Source: Lactifluus volemus
Lineage: Eukaryota; Basidiomycota; Agaricomycetes; Russulales; Russulaceae
Reading direction: 5' to 3'
Length of the DNA stretch: 54,759 nucleotides
Assembly: GCA_022376515.1 (NCBI GenBank)
Contig: WTXI01000244.1
Coordinates: 1-54,759 of the forward strand
Numbering within the stretch: the stretch's first letter is position 1; each line of letters begins with the position of its first letter. The notes under the pieces were generated by a model that was given only the letters and a program-made list of their open reading frames with translations, made no database searches and was not told the DNA's origin. The translations under genes and the position numbers were made by a program. Positions 20,196-34,575 of this stretch are shown here, piece after piece.

Positions 20196-21333
20196 ATGAC
20201 TTTGGGTCCCCCAACATCAGCAGTATAGTACTCACCCTCTATAATTTTTCTTTTTCCAACTGTTTATTTGACACAACTTTCAGTCGGGCCCCCTCTGTTA
20301 CCATCCATCCTACCGCTCTCTTCTCCATCCTCGATCACTACCTTCGCCGCACAGATGCCCAACAGCGCGTCATTGGAACTCTCCTAGGTACTCGCAGTGA
20401 GGGAGATGACACCGTCTCTGTGCGAAACGCATTCGCAGTATTGCATTCAGAAACGAGCGAACAAGTCGCCGTCGATAAGGACTATCACCGAGCCATGTTT
20501 GAGCTTTCCCAACGCGTCAGTCCGAAAGAGTCCATCGTTGGTTGGTGCGTTCCTTCACGCCTTGTTACATTCCGACACGACACTTGACTGTCATTTTTCC
20601 GTCTTTGGGCTCTAGGTACTCAACAGGATCCAATTTGAACACGTATTCCGCTTTGATTCAAGACTTTTACTCAGAAGAGACTGCCCCATATCCCGCGATA
20701 CATATCGCACTCAATACTGGCACCCAAGTCGGCGAGGAGGCAGGCGTCAAGGCATACATAAGGTATTCCTACCCGTATGCGTGTTGTCTACCCAGCTCAG
20801 ATTCCGTAGCTCTCCTGTAGGCGTCTTCCCAAAACCTGAAAACGCAGTTTTTGTTCCGATCCCTGTCACGCTATGCGCAAACGATGCAGAGCGAAGCGGT
20901 TGTGCGTTTGTCTCTATCTTTTTGAGCTGTCAACCTTCTTGATGTTGATATGTCATCGTCCAGTGCACCTTCTACAAAATGCCCCATCTTCGCCTGCCGG
21001 GGAGCTCGCCCAGCTCGAGAGCACGCTGAAGAATCTCCTCGAGATGCTCGACCGCGTACTGGCTTACGCCCAAGAGGCAGCAGCAGGAAAGCCTGCAGAT
21101 GCTGCACTCGGGAGGTATCTCATGGGGGCATTAGGTAGCAGCGCTGATGAGTTAGGAAAGGGTGGTTTTACGAGCAGTCTCCAGGTACGCTCTTCGTCTT
21201 ATCCTCAGGCGTGAGACGATTGGCTCAACACTGCCGCTCTGAACAGGACACATTAATGATGTCCTACTTGGCAAACCTCGTGCGCGCACAGGCTGAGGTA
21301 TCTGCGCGGTTGGCACTGGTGACAGCACTATAA
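20196..21333 (+). CDS. eIF3f: Translation initiation factor eIF3 subunit F
   Basis: Exons 20196-20227, 20284-20544, 20616-20762, 20810-20898, 20964-21184 and 21247-21333 join to 837 nt, 278 aa. After a short N-terminus the MPN domain begins with VTIHPTALFSILDHYLRR, then RVIGTLLGTRSEGDDTVSVR, KESIVGWYSTG and IHIALNTGT. The catalytic metalloprotease motif of JAMM enzymes is absent, as expected for eIF3f. The C-terminal helical part (ELAQLESTLKNLLEMLDRVL, SYLANLVRAQAEVSARL) anchors the subunit in the eIF3 octamer. It works in the cytosol, where eIF3 recruits mRNA to the 40S subunit. The first exon is only 32 nt; the start was fixed by the splice phase. Confidence 0.93.
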
Positions 21334-21434
21334 CTTGATAGAAAAGACATGTTGTACGACCTGCTGCAGTGTACCTGTTCCACCTCAAATCGGATGTAAT
21401 CACTTTTTTTTTTTGGAATGTGGTCTAGCACAAA

Positions 21435-22598
21435 CTACATGGCAATAAGCCCTTTCGAAATCGCCATCTCGGCATTCATGATGCTACTTGTAGCTGCCCC
21501 GATATTGACGTTATTGGAGAGCACAACAAACTTGATGTCCAGAACCGGGCACTGGCGCACGCGGCCAACGGATACCCCCGCACCTTGCTGGAATGTGCGG
21601 TCCAGGCGGGGCTGTGGCCTGTCCGGTTCCTCGTGTACCCATATCGCATGACGCGGCGCCGAGGGACAGTTGGTGGATTGGACTGCAGGGGTGTATGTAG
21701 CGAAAGCCTCGCGCACCTGCTCCGGAGTCGGCGCAGGACGCCGCGCGAAGCGCACCGAGACTGTCTCGGTGTGACCCTCGATAACAGGAACGCGGGTGCA
21801 GCTCGCTGAAATACGCAATGGGGTGTGTGCGTGCATGTCGAACGTAAGGTGCGCTTCGGACTCGGAGAGCCCTCCCAAGATCTTGAGCGTCTCCCACTCC
21901 ATCTTTTCCTCCTCTCCGGAGATGTATGGCACCACGTTGTCGAATATGTCCAGCGAGGGAACACCGGGGTATCCGGCACCTGAGATGGCCTGGAGAGTGG
22001 TGATGATGCAGGACTCGACGGGGCCAAAGGCGTGTTCTAATGCTGCGAGAGGTATCACGATCCCAGTGGTTGAGCAATTTGCATTAGTGACGATAAAACC
22101 CTTCTTGAGAGGGGGGGAATGAAGGTTTCGCTGTTGTGGGATAATGTCGAGATGGGAAGGATTGACGAGGGGTACGACCAAGGGTACGTTGGGATCCCTG
22201 CGATAGGATTTAGCATTAGAAAAGACGGCAAGTTCAGCTGCACGAAAAGCAGCCTCTGCGATTAAAATACATATTGGCACGCGAGGCGATCTGAAAGAGA
22301 ATTGGTGGTACGGACCTATATCACCAGCTACGTCGGCATCTAAGCCAGAAAAAACGACGGCACAGTCCAGAAAGTGCTCCGGAACACACGGTTTTATTAT
22401 CAAAGTTTGTACAGCGGACGGTATCGGTGTCGTCTGCTTCCAGCTTGTGGCGACGGCGTATGGTTTCCCCGCTGATCGAGCTGATGCGCCAAGAGCGTGT
22501 ACAACGAAATAAGGATGGTTCTCAAGGAGGACGATAAACCGTTGTCCAACGGTACCAGTTGCACCGAGCACACCGACCCTGCGTTTGTCCTTGTCCAT
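21435..22598 (-). CDS. HOM2: Aspartate-semialdehyde dehydrogenase
   Basis: Exons 22316-22598 and 21435-22255 join to 1104 nt, 367 aa. The N-terminal NADP-binding loop reads GVLGATGTVGQRF; the active-site cysteine is in FIVTNANCSTTGIV; the substrate region has QAISGAGYPGVPSLDI; the C-terminus has the conserved DEPDRPQPRLDR-type block (HEEPDRPQPRLDR) and GAGVSVGRVR. The enzyme reduces aspartyl phosphate to aspartate semialdehyde, the branch step toward threonine, isoleucine and methionine, in the cytosol. The intron interrupts the segment before FRAAELAVFSNAK. An upstream in-frame ATG at 22637 exists, but the one at 22598 (MDKDKRRVGV) fits the family start. It faces eIF3f tail to tail with about 100 bp between. 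Confidence 0.95.
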   Translation of the reverse strand: MDKDKRRVGVLGATGTVGQRFIVLLENHPYFVVHALGASARSAGKPYAVATSWKQTTPIPSAVQTLIIKPCVPEHFLDCAVVFSGLDADVAGDIGPYHQFSFRSPRVPICILIAEAAFRAAELAVFSNAKSYRRDPNVPLVVPLVNPSHLDIIPQQRNLHSPPLKKGFIVTNANCSTTGIVIPLAALEHAFGPVESCIITTLQAISGAGYPGVPSLDIFDNVVPYISGEEEKMEWETLKILGGLSESEAHLTFDMHAHTPLRISASCTRVPVIEGHTETVSVRFARRPAPTPEQVREAFATYTPAVQSTNCPSAPRHAIWVHEEPDRPQPRLDRTFQQGAGVSVGRVRQCPVLDIKFVVLSNNVNIGAATSSIMNAEMAISKGLIAM

Positions 22599-22770
22599 GA
22601 TTGAGGCCACTGCAGACAACTTAAAGTGCCCAATCAAGTACCAAAAAAATTTCAGTAACCACTCACGCCGTACCGTACAGTCAAATTCTAATCGTCACAC
22701 TGCATTTACATTTCACACATTCTCTACCTCACTCAACGGAGGTTTGTCCTGCTCACAGGTTCGCATGCTC

Positions 22771-25431
<2,661 letters not shown>

Positions 25432-25527
25432 GTGGTGAGAAGGAAGAGGAAAGTTGTACTTGGGTTCCTGATCTTATCGTATCTCTGCATCTTATCGTGA
25501 CTATCATCCCCTCCTTCTCATTTTGAC
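25432..25527. promoter_or_regulatory. 96-bp divergent promoter, SPE3-LYS9 and phosphatase gene
   Basis: Start codons on opposite strands are 96 bp apart. Pyrimidine-rich stretches lead into the phosphatase ATG; no clear TATA box is visible. Confidence 0.6.
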
Positions 25528-26687
25528 ATGTCCGAGCTGACCCCTCTAGATCCGGAACTTGTCGCGGATGTCCTCTCAAAACATCCATTCGTAAACGTTG
25601 AGGGCGTCTGTAACCTCCGCGACCTCGGCATGATCCCAGTAGCGGACGGAGAGCATCTCACCCGGTCCGGTTTCATGTATCGCAGCGGGGAACTCTCACG
25701 TATAACACAGCATGGTCCGTCTCCCTTTCTTTCCTACTTTCCCCAGTTTGGGTAATCCGTGAGTGCAGGCGAGGAGCAATTCCATGCTCTTGGTATCACC
25801 ACCATATTCGATCTTCGATCAGACGCAGAGATCGCGAAATACGATACAGCAACCCCACAGATGAAGGGGATAAACGTGTCGCGCACACCCGTGTTTGAGA
25901 AAAAGGATTATAGTCCAGAGCGTATGGCTCAGTGAGCCCCTTCCATTCATCTGCTGGGGCTGGACTCATCCTATCTCTCCCCAAGACGCTTTCAACTTTA
26001 CGCAAGTGGCAAAACGGAGGTGTGTCTCTCACCTATATCTTGTCTTCTTCTGAGCCCAGCCGGAACCTTTTCAGGCTTTTATGCAGTTATATTCTGAGAT
26101 TCTCGACGCGGGTGGGCCCGCGTTTGGTGCCATCCTTCGCCACGTGCGGGACTCGCCTCATGACGCATTCCTCTTTCATTGCACCGGTGCGTGTGTTCTC
26201 CGTTCAGAGAAACCCGCATCTTCTAAGTAAAATTGCTTCCCAGCTGGAAAAGATCGCACTGGGGTCGCGGCGGCCTTGCTCCTTCTTGTGAGCCTCTGAC
26301 CTCGACCTCTTTTCTGTTTCCCCGTGACTCAGCGAATTCGTTCAAGCTCGCTGGCGCCTCGTCTGACGCCATATCAGCCGACTATGCCTTGACTCGGATC
26401 GGGCGCGAGCCGATGCGCCCTATCATTTTGTCCCGTCTTGCGCTCGAACCGTTATTTGCGTCCGATCCCACTGCCGCTCACAATTTGCTGTCCTCGAGGT
26501 TCGTGCAATGTTATTCACAATTGGCCATTGAGCTGATCAGTTGGACAGGGAAGAGACGATGCAGGCGTTCATAATGATGCTGGACAAGCGCTATGGTGGC
26601 GTGAAGGAGTACGTGCGACGTACATGTGGCCTCACTGACCAAGACATGGTCATTATTCGGCAGAACCTCCTCACACCAATTCCATAA
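25528..26687 (+). CDS. Tyrosine-specific protein phosphatase (Y_phosphatase3 family)
   Basis: Seven exons: 25528-25714, 25769-25931, 25986-26019, 26075-26186, 26244-26287, 26347-26498, 26549-26687; 831 nt, 276 aa. The N-terminus has VEGVCNLRDLGMIPV and SGFMYRSGELS, then TTIFDLRSDAEI. The catalytic P-loop is FLFHCTAGKDRTGV, with Cys and Arg in place; an intron splits it between ACC and GGA codons. The C-terminal part reads SADYALTRIGREP and KRYGGVKEYVRRTCGL. The family resembles bacterial and fungal low-specificity phosphatases that remove phosphate from Tyr, Ser/Thr or phosphoinositides; the substrate here cannot be told. The gene shares a short promoter with SPE3-LYS9. Confidence 0.93.
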
Positions 26688-26841
26688 TATATCTGTGCAC
26701 CCTTCATGTGCTCTTGCTTCATACCTTGATACTCACCACATGCACTCCAAAAAAATCACCCTACGATTAATTAACCCATGAGCTGGCTCCACAACATCCA
26801 GCCAAGAGGTACATATATATGTATCGAAAGCAAAGAAAGCG

Positions 26842-29800
26842 TCAAGTCTTCCGCACAAGACTCAGCCCCCGCTTCGGACGTGCACCTAGTACCTGCCCCT
26901 GTGCAGTCAAAGTTGTAGCCACACCCCCCTGAGCCCTCGCCCGAGGATTGAGGGGGCTAAGGGCGCCCGGCCGTCCGTTACTGGGTCCTGCAGCACCAAC
27001 GCCCGGCGCCAAAGGGGTTGGTGGCGCTGGAACTTCCCCAAGTCCTGTGACACGCCGCCGCGCGACGGGGCGCTCGGGGAGTGCGGAGCTCGGAAGTGTG
27101 TCAGTGACGTCTGGTGCACTGCCAAACGCAGCGCGACGCGCCCGCTCGTGCCGTGTCTGCACGGCACGGAAGTGCGCGAGAAGTTCGGGCCATTTGATCT
27201 CGTCACGCGCAAGTTTTGATCTTGTCGCTACAGTCGCGACAGGACTCCTATAAGAGGATCAGGGCACAAGGTCTGTTCAGAGAAAAAGGTAAATATGCGG
27301 ACGGTTTGGGAGCTATGTGCAGGAATCCGGCAGAGTTCACGGCGTTCAATCGATTTCGAAGGGAGATGAAGGCAGAGCTTTGGGGAAGCAGCATGAGTAA
27401 ACCGTACAAACATTTGAACAAGTACGGGTATCGGTCAGGCTCGAGAAGCTGTAAACGAATATCTGTTGTGCATTGGATATGAGTACATTAACTGGTTAAG
27501 GGCGCTCACGCACAAGTAAAGACGGGCGACTCGATGAGCTGCACCAGCTTGTCGATTTGGACTAGAATCTGGACGGTCATTTCGAGATCAGCACTAACAG
27601 ACCTTGTCAGGCCGTCCATAATGCGCTTCAAAGTGGAAGCAGACTTGCAAGATGGAAAGGAGATTGGATGCGTGCTCGTATGCCTGAGCTAGGAGGCAGA
27701 GCGAGAACACGGCGACAGCATTGTGACACCACGATCGATACAGCGTTACAAAAAGTGCCTGGCCGTCTTGCTGGGAACAAGGGGATGAGTGGTCAGTACC
27801 AGAGCTGAAAAGCATTTGATATACCCGTGTTTCAAGACTTTTGAGTCGTCTACGAAAGTCGGCAAGCTCGGGCGAAGTGATGAGGATTGTGGAGAGTTTC
27901 TGGACAATGACGCTAGCAAAGTCGAGGTCCTAGGAAATCTGCGTAAACTCGGGCCATCTAACAAGAGCCAAGCTCACCTCTTCCTTTTCAAGAATCTCGG
28001 CAAACGCCTTGTAGATACGTTCTGTGCTGAGGTTGAGGCACAGTTGTCTAATTATCAAACTTCCACGCGTCTCGAGCAGCCTTCTGTCTGTGCTAAACAG
28101 ATCCAGCAAGTTGATCATAAAGGCTTTGAAATAGCTGTCATCCGACGCGGACGAGATCTGGGCAAGAAGCTGCAAGTCGTGTTTGATGACTTCTTCTGAG
28201 GTGTCGGACAACGTCTTGAGTAGCGCGGGGAAAGTCCCGTCGTCCATCGCAAGGATCTATTCTACGTAAGTACACACAAAGGGTCACGAGCGAAGCAGGC
28301 TCGCACCTTCTTTGGCGCCTTTTGGTGAAGCATGAGAAGCCACTTGAGAGCAGCGACGCGCGTTTCCTCGTGCTCGCTCAAGAATTGTATTGTCAACGCA
28401 TTTACAGTACTCTGATAGTCAAACGCATCCGCATGAGCATCGCGCTCTGGTATGGATGAGGGACCTGCCGCGCTCCCAAGTGATTGAGGGGAAGGTGGTC
28501 GCGGCGTTGGTGAGCGAAGAGGTGGTTGGACTTCTAGCGATCCAAGCAGGCGTGGTGGTTGGGCAGTTTCTGCCGACATCTGCAAACTCGCACGCTTCTG
28601 GATAGTGATGTTACTTGGAGTCGGTGTAGCAGTTGAATCTGTCAGTGATTCTACGGAGCCTGACTCACGCGAAGCTGGGGTTTGCGTGTTTTGGCGTGAC
28701 GGCGGAGGGGAAGCAGAAACAAAGGAAGGAGAAGCGGGCGATGCGCGGACGGCCGTGGGGGCAGCGCGCTCACTAGGCAATACGCCTTGACGAGATGGTG
28801 TCTCGGATGGGGAGGGTAGTGATTGGATAACACTGAGGAGCAGCTTGTTTGTGCGAATAGCAGAAGACTGGATCATAGTCACATGATGCGCAAGGTTGGG
28901 AAGGATGGCTGGAATGAGACGTGGAGTGAACGGGACCATGACCTCTTGAGTAAAGGTCAGAAACTCGGCAAGCCAGAGGAGGGCGGTCGATTGCTGAATT
29001 TCGTCATCTGAAAACATGTCAGTCCCTTGAATGCTATAGCAAAAGAGTCAATCACGTTGTGTGTCGAGCTGCTGGATCAGGATCTCGACTAATGCAGCAT
29101 AGTCGATCCGAACGCCTTGTCCGGGAACCCAATCTAGATAAAAATGAGCGTGTGTTGTCTGTTTGGGACACAGCGTAAAGACAAACCTCCCGCGTCCCGT
29201 TCATTCACATCTGACTCGACGATCCCGTTTGACTTGTCTAGTTCGGATGGGAGTTCCTGGCCGTCAAGGAAGGAAACTCGCTCGGTTTCGGGAAGGACAG
29301 CCGTATCTTGTGAGCGTTCTCTTTCCTTCTCTGGTTCAGCTCGATTCTTTTCTTCTGGTTCTGGTTCTATTTCTCGTAGACGCTGTTGTTCCTCACGATG
29401 CTTACGTACGATGGTCACCTCCCGGAGCTCACGTAGGAATTCGGCAAGTTGGTTTTCGGCTGCAATGCGGACATCTTCTGTTGGGTCCGATAGATATTTC
29501 CTGAACAGGAGGGGTAAGACTTGAAAGAAAGAAAAAAAATGATGGGATGCAAAATAACTCGCACAATAGCCCGTCCAGGAGATGGGGAAGGAATGTGATT
29601 AATTCAAGTTCGGGTACAGAATCGAGCACAGAAATCCATGAGGCGAGGAAGGAACGTGTGAAAGGTGAGATAACGTAAATGCGATCGGAAAGGAGTGGGA
29701 TAAAGCGGGAGAGGGAGAACGCGAGGCGCGGAACGGCACTTGTGCCATCGTCATCAGGGTGGGGGACCACGATTCCGTTTTCACCCACCCGACGCTTCTC

Positions 29801-30473
29801 CGTCTCAGGAAAATGAGGAACGTAATAGGAGGCCGACTCTGCAACGATGTCTTTGAGTAGGCGATCAAGGAGCTCTGCGCCATTCTTGACAGACAGCTCT
29901 GGGTCGGCAGCCAGCTGGAAGTTGGTTAGCCCAAGGTATAGATCAGCCTGAGGATAGCGGGCAACATACTTTGCTCAACGCGTCAAAAATGGGGTTGAAA
30001 TAGACCAAAACCTCCCCTTTTGACACTTTGGCGATATTATACAGGCATTCTGCTGCAAAATAGCGTACGCGATTCTCTGGGTCAGAAAAACAGACGAGGA
30101 GAGGCTCGAGAAAGAGATCCATGTAGGGTGCTATATCGACGCCGAGGGCAATGGCGGTACCGGCAAGACCGATCAAACCGCCATTGCGGACATGGAGTGC
30201 ATTGGTGACGCCAGAGAACATCTCGATGAGTTGGTCAACGATTTGGCCGATTCGTCGCTCATCGCCTTGTTGGTGACATTCACGGACAAGTCTGGAAGAT
30301 AGTTAAGCGGGTGTATATGTATTAATGGTGAGAATGTTTGACATACTTTTCGAGGTCGAGAGCGGCAGCCTTTCGGCGCTCGTACATCTTGTCGACTAAT
30401 TGCTTTGCTATTGTTTGATCTGGGCGTAGAGTTGGTAGAACAGGCAGAAAAGTGTAAGAGGGTGTTTACCCAT
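26842..30473 (-). CDS. VAC14: VAC14, scaffold of the PI(3,5)P2 kinase complex
   Basis: Thirteen exons: 30470-30473, 30347-30419, 29970-30291, 29565-29914, 29187-29500, 29056-29133, 28307-29007, 27978-28256, 27825-27929, 27649-27770, 27514-27593, 27303-27462, 26842-27247; 2994 nt, 997 aa. HEAT-like repeats dominate: [20 protein letters not shown] at the start, HVRNG...[35 protein letters not shown], and near the C-terminus [13 protein letters not shown] and [14 protein letters not shown] charged, Ser/Pro-rich insertion (about 28450-28800) and a Pro/Ala-rich tail are less conserved. VAC14 holds Fab1 kinase and Fig4 phosphatase on the vacuole/endosome membrane. The first coding exon is only ATG-G, and one intron (27594-27648) has a GC donor. 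Confidence 0.93.
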
Positions 30474-30613
30474 TATATTTCAGACAGGGATTGGATCGCA
30501 CAGAGCCGTAAATTGTGAACCTTTGGAAAACGCGAGTCGCACGAGTCCACATGACGGCGTTATGGTAATGTATATTTGGTAATCAATTGTAAGGTAAGTC
30601 ATTACTGTGAAGG

Positions 30614-32106
30614 TTACAATAATCTGTAGGTGGGATACATCTCTAACGACATTCGCATATCAACTCATACTCATCCCGTGGTGGAAAGACGGCTAATCGT
30701 TTCGTTAGCAAAACACACTTTTTTTGAGAGAGAGTTGAGGAAACACTCACGTTCGTACTCTGTTTCTAAACACTTCGCTCGCCCCTTTACAATACTTTGA
30801 AACTCTGCTAGCCTTCTAGCATCATCATGGTGTCCCTCTTCTAAAAATTGCATCACCGAGCCAGGGGTATACGTCATATATTGATCGGGAAAGCTGACCC
30901 ACCACGCATCGTGTACGTCCAAGAAAACAAGACGCCCGAGTGCGTCCATCAACTTGACGTATATTGCCGCCCAGGGCCGCGGTACGGTTGGCCAGTCTAA
31001 AAACTCATCCCCGTTTTCGTCGCCAGTGTTTTGTTTTACGGCAATCTGGCAGTGTGCGAGATGCAACTCGAGCAACGTTGCGCCGTGTTGTACGATGAAA
31101 CGTTCCGCGTCACGTGTCTCCGAGAACTGGACGTGCTGGAGGCGCAACGCGCGAAGACGCGGGAAGTAAAGCTCCGAGAATGAATAGCGCAAGTAGAAAA
31201 TGCCGATTGCATCGGAGAAGCACAGCGAGAGCGCCTCGAGATTCTCCAAGCCTGTCGCCACGCTTGGTGGGGGCACGAGTTGCAGCGGTAGGGTATCAAA
31301 GAAGAACGGCTCACAAGGGGAGATGAGCCCAGGCGACAGTGGGCTCGTGATGAGCGCTGACCATGAGTCCGTGGACGCACAGTAAATCTCAAAGAGAGAG
31401 AGGTTTGCACGCAGGGCGCGGAAGCCCGGGTGAGAGTATTGTGGTAAGGGGTAAGGAGGAAGGCGAGTGAGGGACAACGATTCGAGCGGGTGGGGGAGGG
31501 TATTGCCGAGCGAGTCGAGTGCATCCAGGATGAAGGACAGATCTTCCAGGATAGATTTGAGCTCGTTTTCTTCTGGGGTTATCTCACCAAATCGTATTGA
31601 GAGGGATCTGAGAGATGGTAGCTCATCCAGGTGAGATAACGCATGGCGTAGCAAACGGCGAATCTCCACGCGGGATTCGCGCGCCGCTTTATCATCAGGA
31701 GAGACGGACTCGTATCGATGGGGTTCTGAGGCCAATGAGACCAAGTTCAAGTTGAAAGGGAAGGAGTTTACTTACCTGGATCCCAATACTGGTATTTGAC
31801 GGACTGCACACACTGGTTAGCCCAGGGCGATTTCACAATCGCCAAAAACCCGTTGATGCTTTTCAGGGTGTGCGTCAGCCTGAGGGTGCGGAATAGCCGT
31901 GGTGAAACGATGTGACAGAATTGGCGGCATGCGACTCGGAGGTTGAGAAGCTCCTTGGAGTAGTACTCGCGTCGCCTGCGGCGCTTGTCTCGCAGATATG
32001 AATCTGTGTTTTCAAAGTCAAAATCGAAGGAAAGAACGTCGACGATGACATGAATGATGTCTGTAGGGAGAATTGGCAACCGATTTCTCTGGGTGATTGC
32101 AGGCAT
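30614..32106 (-). CDS. F-box protein
   Basis: Exons 31776-32106, 30751-31725 and a proposed 30614-30693 (461 aa). The N-terminus is an F-box: LPILPTDIIHVIVDVLSF, then LLNLRVACRQFCHIVSPRLF. The rest is Leu-rich with phrases such as LPSLRSLSIRFGEI, FPRLRALRLQHVQFS and LLELHLAHCQIAV, matching the irregular leucine-rich repeats of large basidiomycete F-box families. Such proteins present substrates to SCF ubiquitin ligases; no target can be inferred. If the last intron (GTGAGTG at 30750) is retained, translation stops at 30671 instead, so the C-terminus has two possible forms. Confidence 0.8.
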
Positions 32107-32373
32107 GAAGGTAGTGGAGTGAATGACGAGGGAGGCGAGGCCCCCCCAAAGGTCGTCGATTTAATTTAAAGAAGGGTGTGGATCAGTTGCCTCAAACATG
32201 CAAAGCAGTAACCGACAATAAAATGTCTCATGTTGTCTCATGTTCCCTTTGGCCACCGTGACCACGCCCAATCTCTTGATTTATCAGCACGGGCTCAGGT
32301 GGATCAGAGCTGTGCCAATGCTCGCTTGCGTGGCCCCCCGACTCATGAGTACACTACAGTATTCCGGAACATA

Positions 32374-34158
32374 CTACCTCCTTCCCGCATGCTCCATCCA
32401 CTCATCACTCCCCATCTGAACCAACCTCGAACAGCATCGCGCAAATGCAAACAGCTCTTCCTCCCCATTAAACATCGATGCGGCACCCACGATCTCTGCG
32501 GGTAGGCCCTGTCGCAGGCACACACAAAGGGGAAATCAGATCTTCAAAGACGGAATGTGTGATTGCGTGAGAAGCAGGCACGCACCAACTCGTCCACAAT
32601 GGCGCGCATGTGATCAGATACCGGTAAACTTGAGGTATCACTCGAATCATCCGAAAAAATCTCAAAGATGGGCACCTCGGATGAAACGAACAGTCGCGTT
32701 TTGTTGTCATAGCATGCGTCGATAAACGTGATGAAACGCCGTGCCTGTCGCAAAAGTTCAGCATGAAGAACATGGTGCCCGCACTGCGCTACCTTGTCTT
32801 TCTCGCCTAATCCCATCCGAGGCACGTCTGTCACGAATAAGGACCCAAATCGAAACGTGAGCTCGAGGTAATCTGCTGCGCCGAGAGGCCGCCCGCACAA
32901 CTCGGCAAACGTGAATTGGGCGACCTGGCCGGCACAGCGTGGCACCGTAAGGTCGCGGCCCCATAGTCGAATCGTCTTGCCATCTTGGACGGGGATACCC
33001 TCGGTGAGTGCGGAAAACTGCGCATTGATGGCGGCGTGCGTAGTACTATTCAGGGGTGAGAAGTAGGCGTTCGAGAGTGCCCGGGATAGTCGGCGGTAGT
33101 CTGCAGAAGGTGAGATACAGTTGGGGGAGAGAGAATAGGGAACGAACAGACCTGTGCCTGAATCAAGGTCGGTGACGTCGAATTCACTCTTGAGAAGATC
33201 GATTGCAGGAAGGAAAGAGGCACGTTGGATGCCGTTCTTGTACAACTCGTCAGGATGGCGGCTACGTAAAGTCATCAGTCGGTTAGCGTCGAATACCACA
33301 TGGCGGCAATCTCGAACGTACTTGGAGGTGAACACGCATACGACGCCGTATCCGAGAAGGGCTTCGAGCAAGCGTCGCAAGATCATCGCATCTGCAATGT
33401 CTGTCACCTGGAACTCGTCGAGGCATAAAACGTGCGCCAAGCTCCCAAGCTCGCGTGCGACAGGTGCAAGTGGATCACCTGCGCCAGCGGCTTTGGCGGC
33501 ATGCATTCGTTTGTGTACGTCAAGCATGAACGCGTGAAAGTGCACGCGCCGCTTGCGGGTGATGCGGGCGGGGAGTGTGTTGTAAAAGAGGTCCATGAGC
33601 ATGGTCTTTCCTGTGCCGACATCGCCATAGATATATAGTCCTTTCGGTCTGCCTGCACCGACAGGGCGTGGTGCGGGACGCGAGAAAAGGCGCGAGAACT
33701 GGAATGACAGAGATATCAATGGAATACGAAAGAAAGAAAGGGGGGACACATGCTTACGAGCGACAATGTCTCTGCTGGTGGCGGGGGTGCATACACAGCA
33801 AGAGCATCATGAAGAGTTTGTAGTTTCTGTATGATTCGTGTCTGATGGTCGTCTGATCTCAGTCTTCCAGCCTCAACCAGTTTTCGATACTCTTGCATGG
33901 GCGTTGACTGGCTCCCTAAGACAACCAGTTGGTTCACTGCGGCGTGAGTTTGACGACTCGAAAAAAAAGGTGCAATGACCCACCTTGCTTTGCAGACTGG
34001 ACAAAGGGGTCTGTGTCTATCCGACTAGAAGGTTTGGTACTAGTAAGGGTTGAGTTGTACAAACGATTGCAGACTGGCTTCAATGAAGGGCGAGCTGCGA
34101 GAACATGCAGAGGTCGGACTGGTGTGGTATAGACATTGCGGGGTATTTGAATCCTCAT
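32374..34158 (-). CDS. AFG1: AFG1-like mitochondrial AAA ATPase
   Basis: Seven exons: 33984-34158, 33758-33936, 33322-33698, 33152-33261, 32793-33100, 32586-32744, 32374-32508; 1443 nt, 480 aa. The first exon is rich in Arg, Ser and Thr without acidic residues (MRIQIPRNVYTTPVRPLHVL), a good mitochondrial presequence. Walker A is GDVGTGKTMLMDLF, followed by RKRRVHFHAFMLDVH; Walker B is HVLCLDEFQVTDIADA. Later blocks FTSNRHPDELYKNG, ARRFITFIDACYDNKTRL and FSDDSSDTSSL are typical. AFG1/LACE1 proteins help degrade excess or damaged respiratory-chain subunits in the matrix. The ATG at 34158 gives the presequence. Confidence 0.94.
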
Positions 34159-34575
34159 CAAGTCGGTTTAGATCAGAGCAGAGCATAACAAGTGGCTCGG
34201 ACTCGGACTCGGATCTAACGACGCCGATTATATAATGCGATTTAAGCCGCATAAATACATCGGAGGACGTGCTAAAGATATTGAAGGAGGGACATGAGAC
34301 CCTTTTTAAAAACAGAAGGAATATCTGAGAGAAGGGGGAAGAGTACAATACATAGTCGAAACAAGCGACGCTTGCAACAGGCACACCACCGCACTTGAAA
34401 GAGAGAAAGGGAAAAAATCTGCCAGGGACAGATAGAATGTACAAGTATAAACCAAACCGAGGACGATGCGTAAAATGTGGTCATAGAACTGATGATTGAT
34501 GATGAACACACGACTTGCACTGAGACTTAGTGAGGCGTGAAGACGGCTCAGAGGCCTCACCAGCTTCACACTCTA
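34159..34575. promoter_or_regulatory. Divergent intergenic region, AFG1 and MaoC hydratase
   Basis: 417 bp between opposite start codons. Open frames here on the minus strand lack a consistent product. It includes a GC-poor stretch (34290-34340) and a tandem GGACTCGGACTCGGA near 34197; nothing else is assignable. Confidence 0.5.

Noticed and set aside
34040..34569. Possible minus-strand gene between AFG1 and the hydratase
   Set aside because: Frames of 80-130 codons rich in Ser/Phe/Leu but without motifs or matching splice sites; treated as promoter region.
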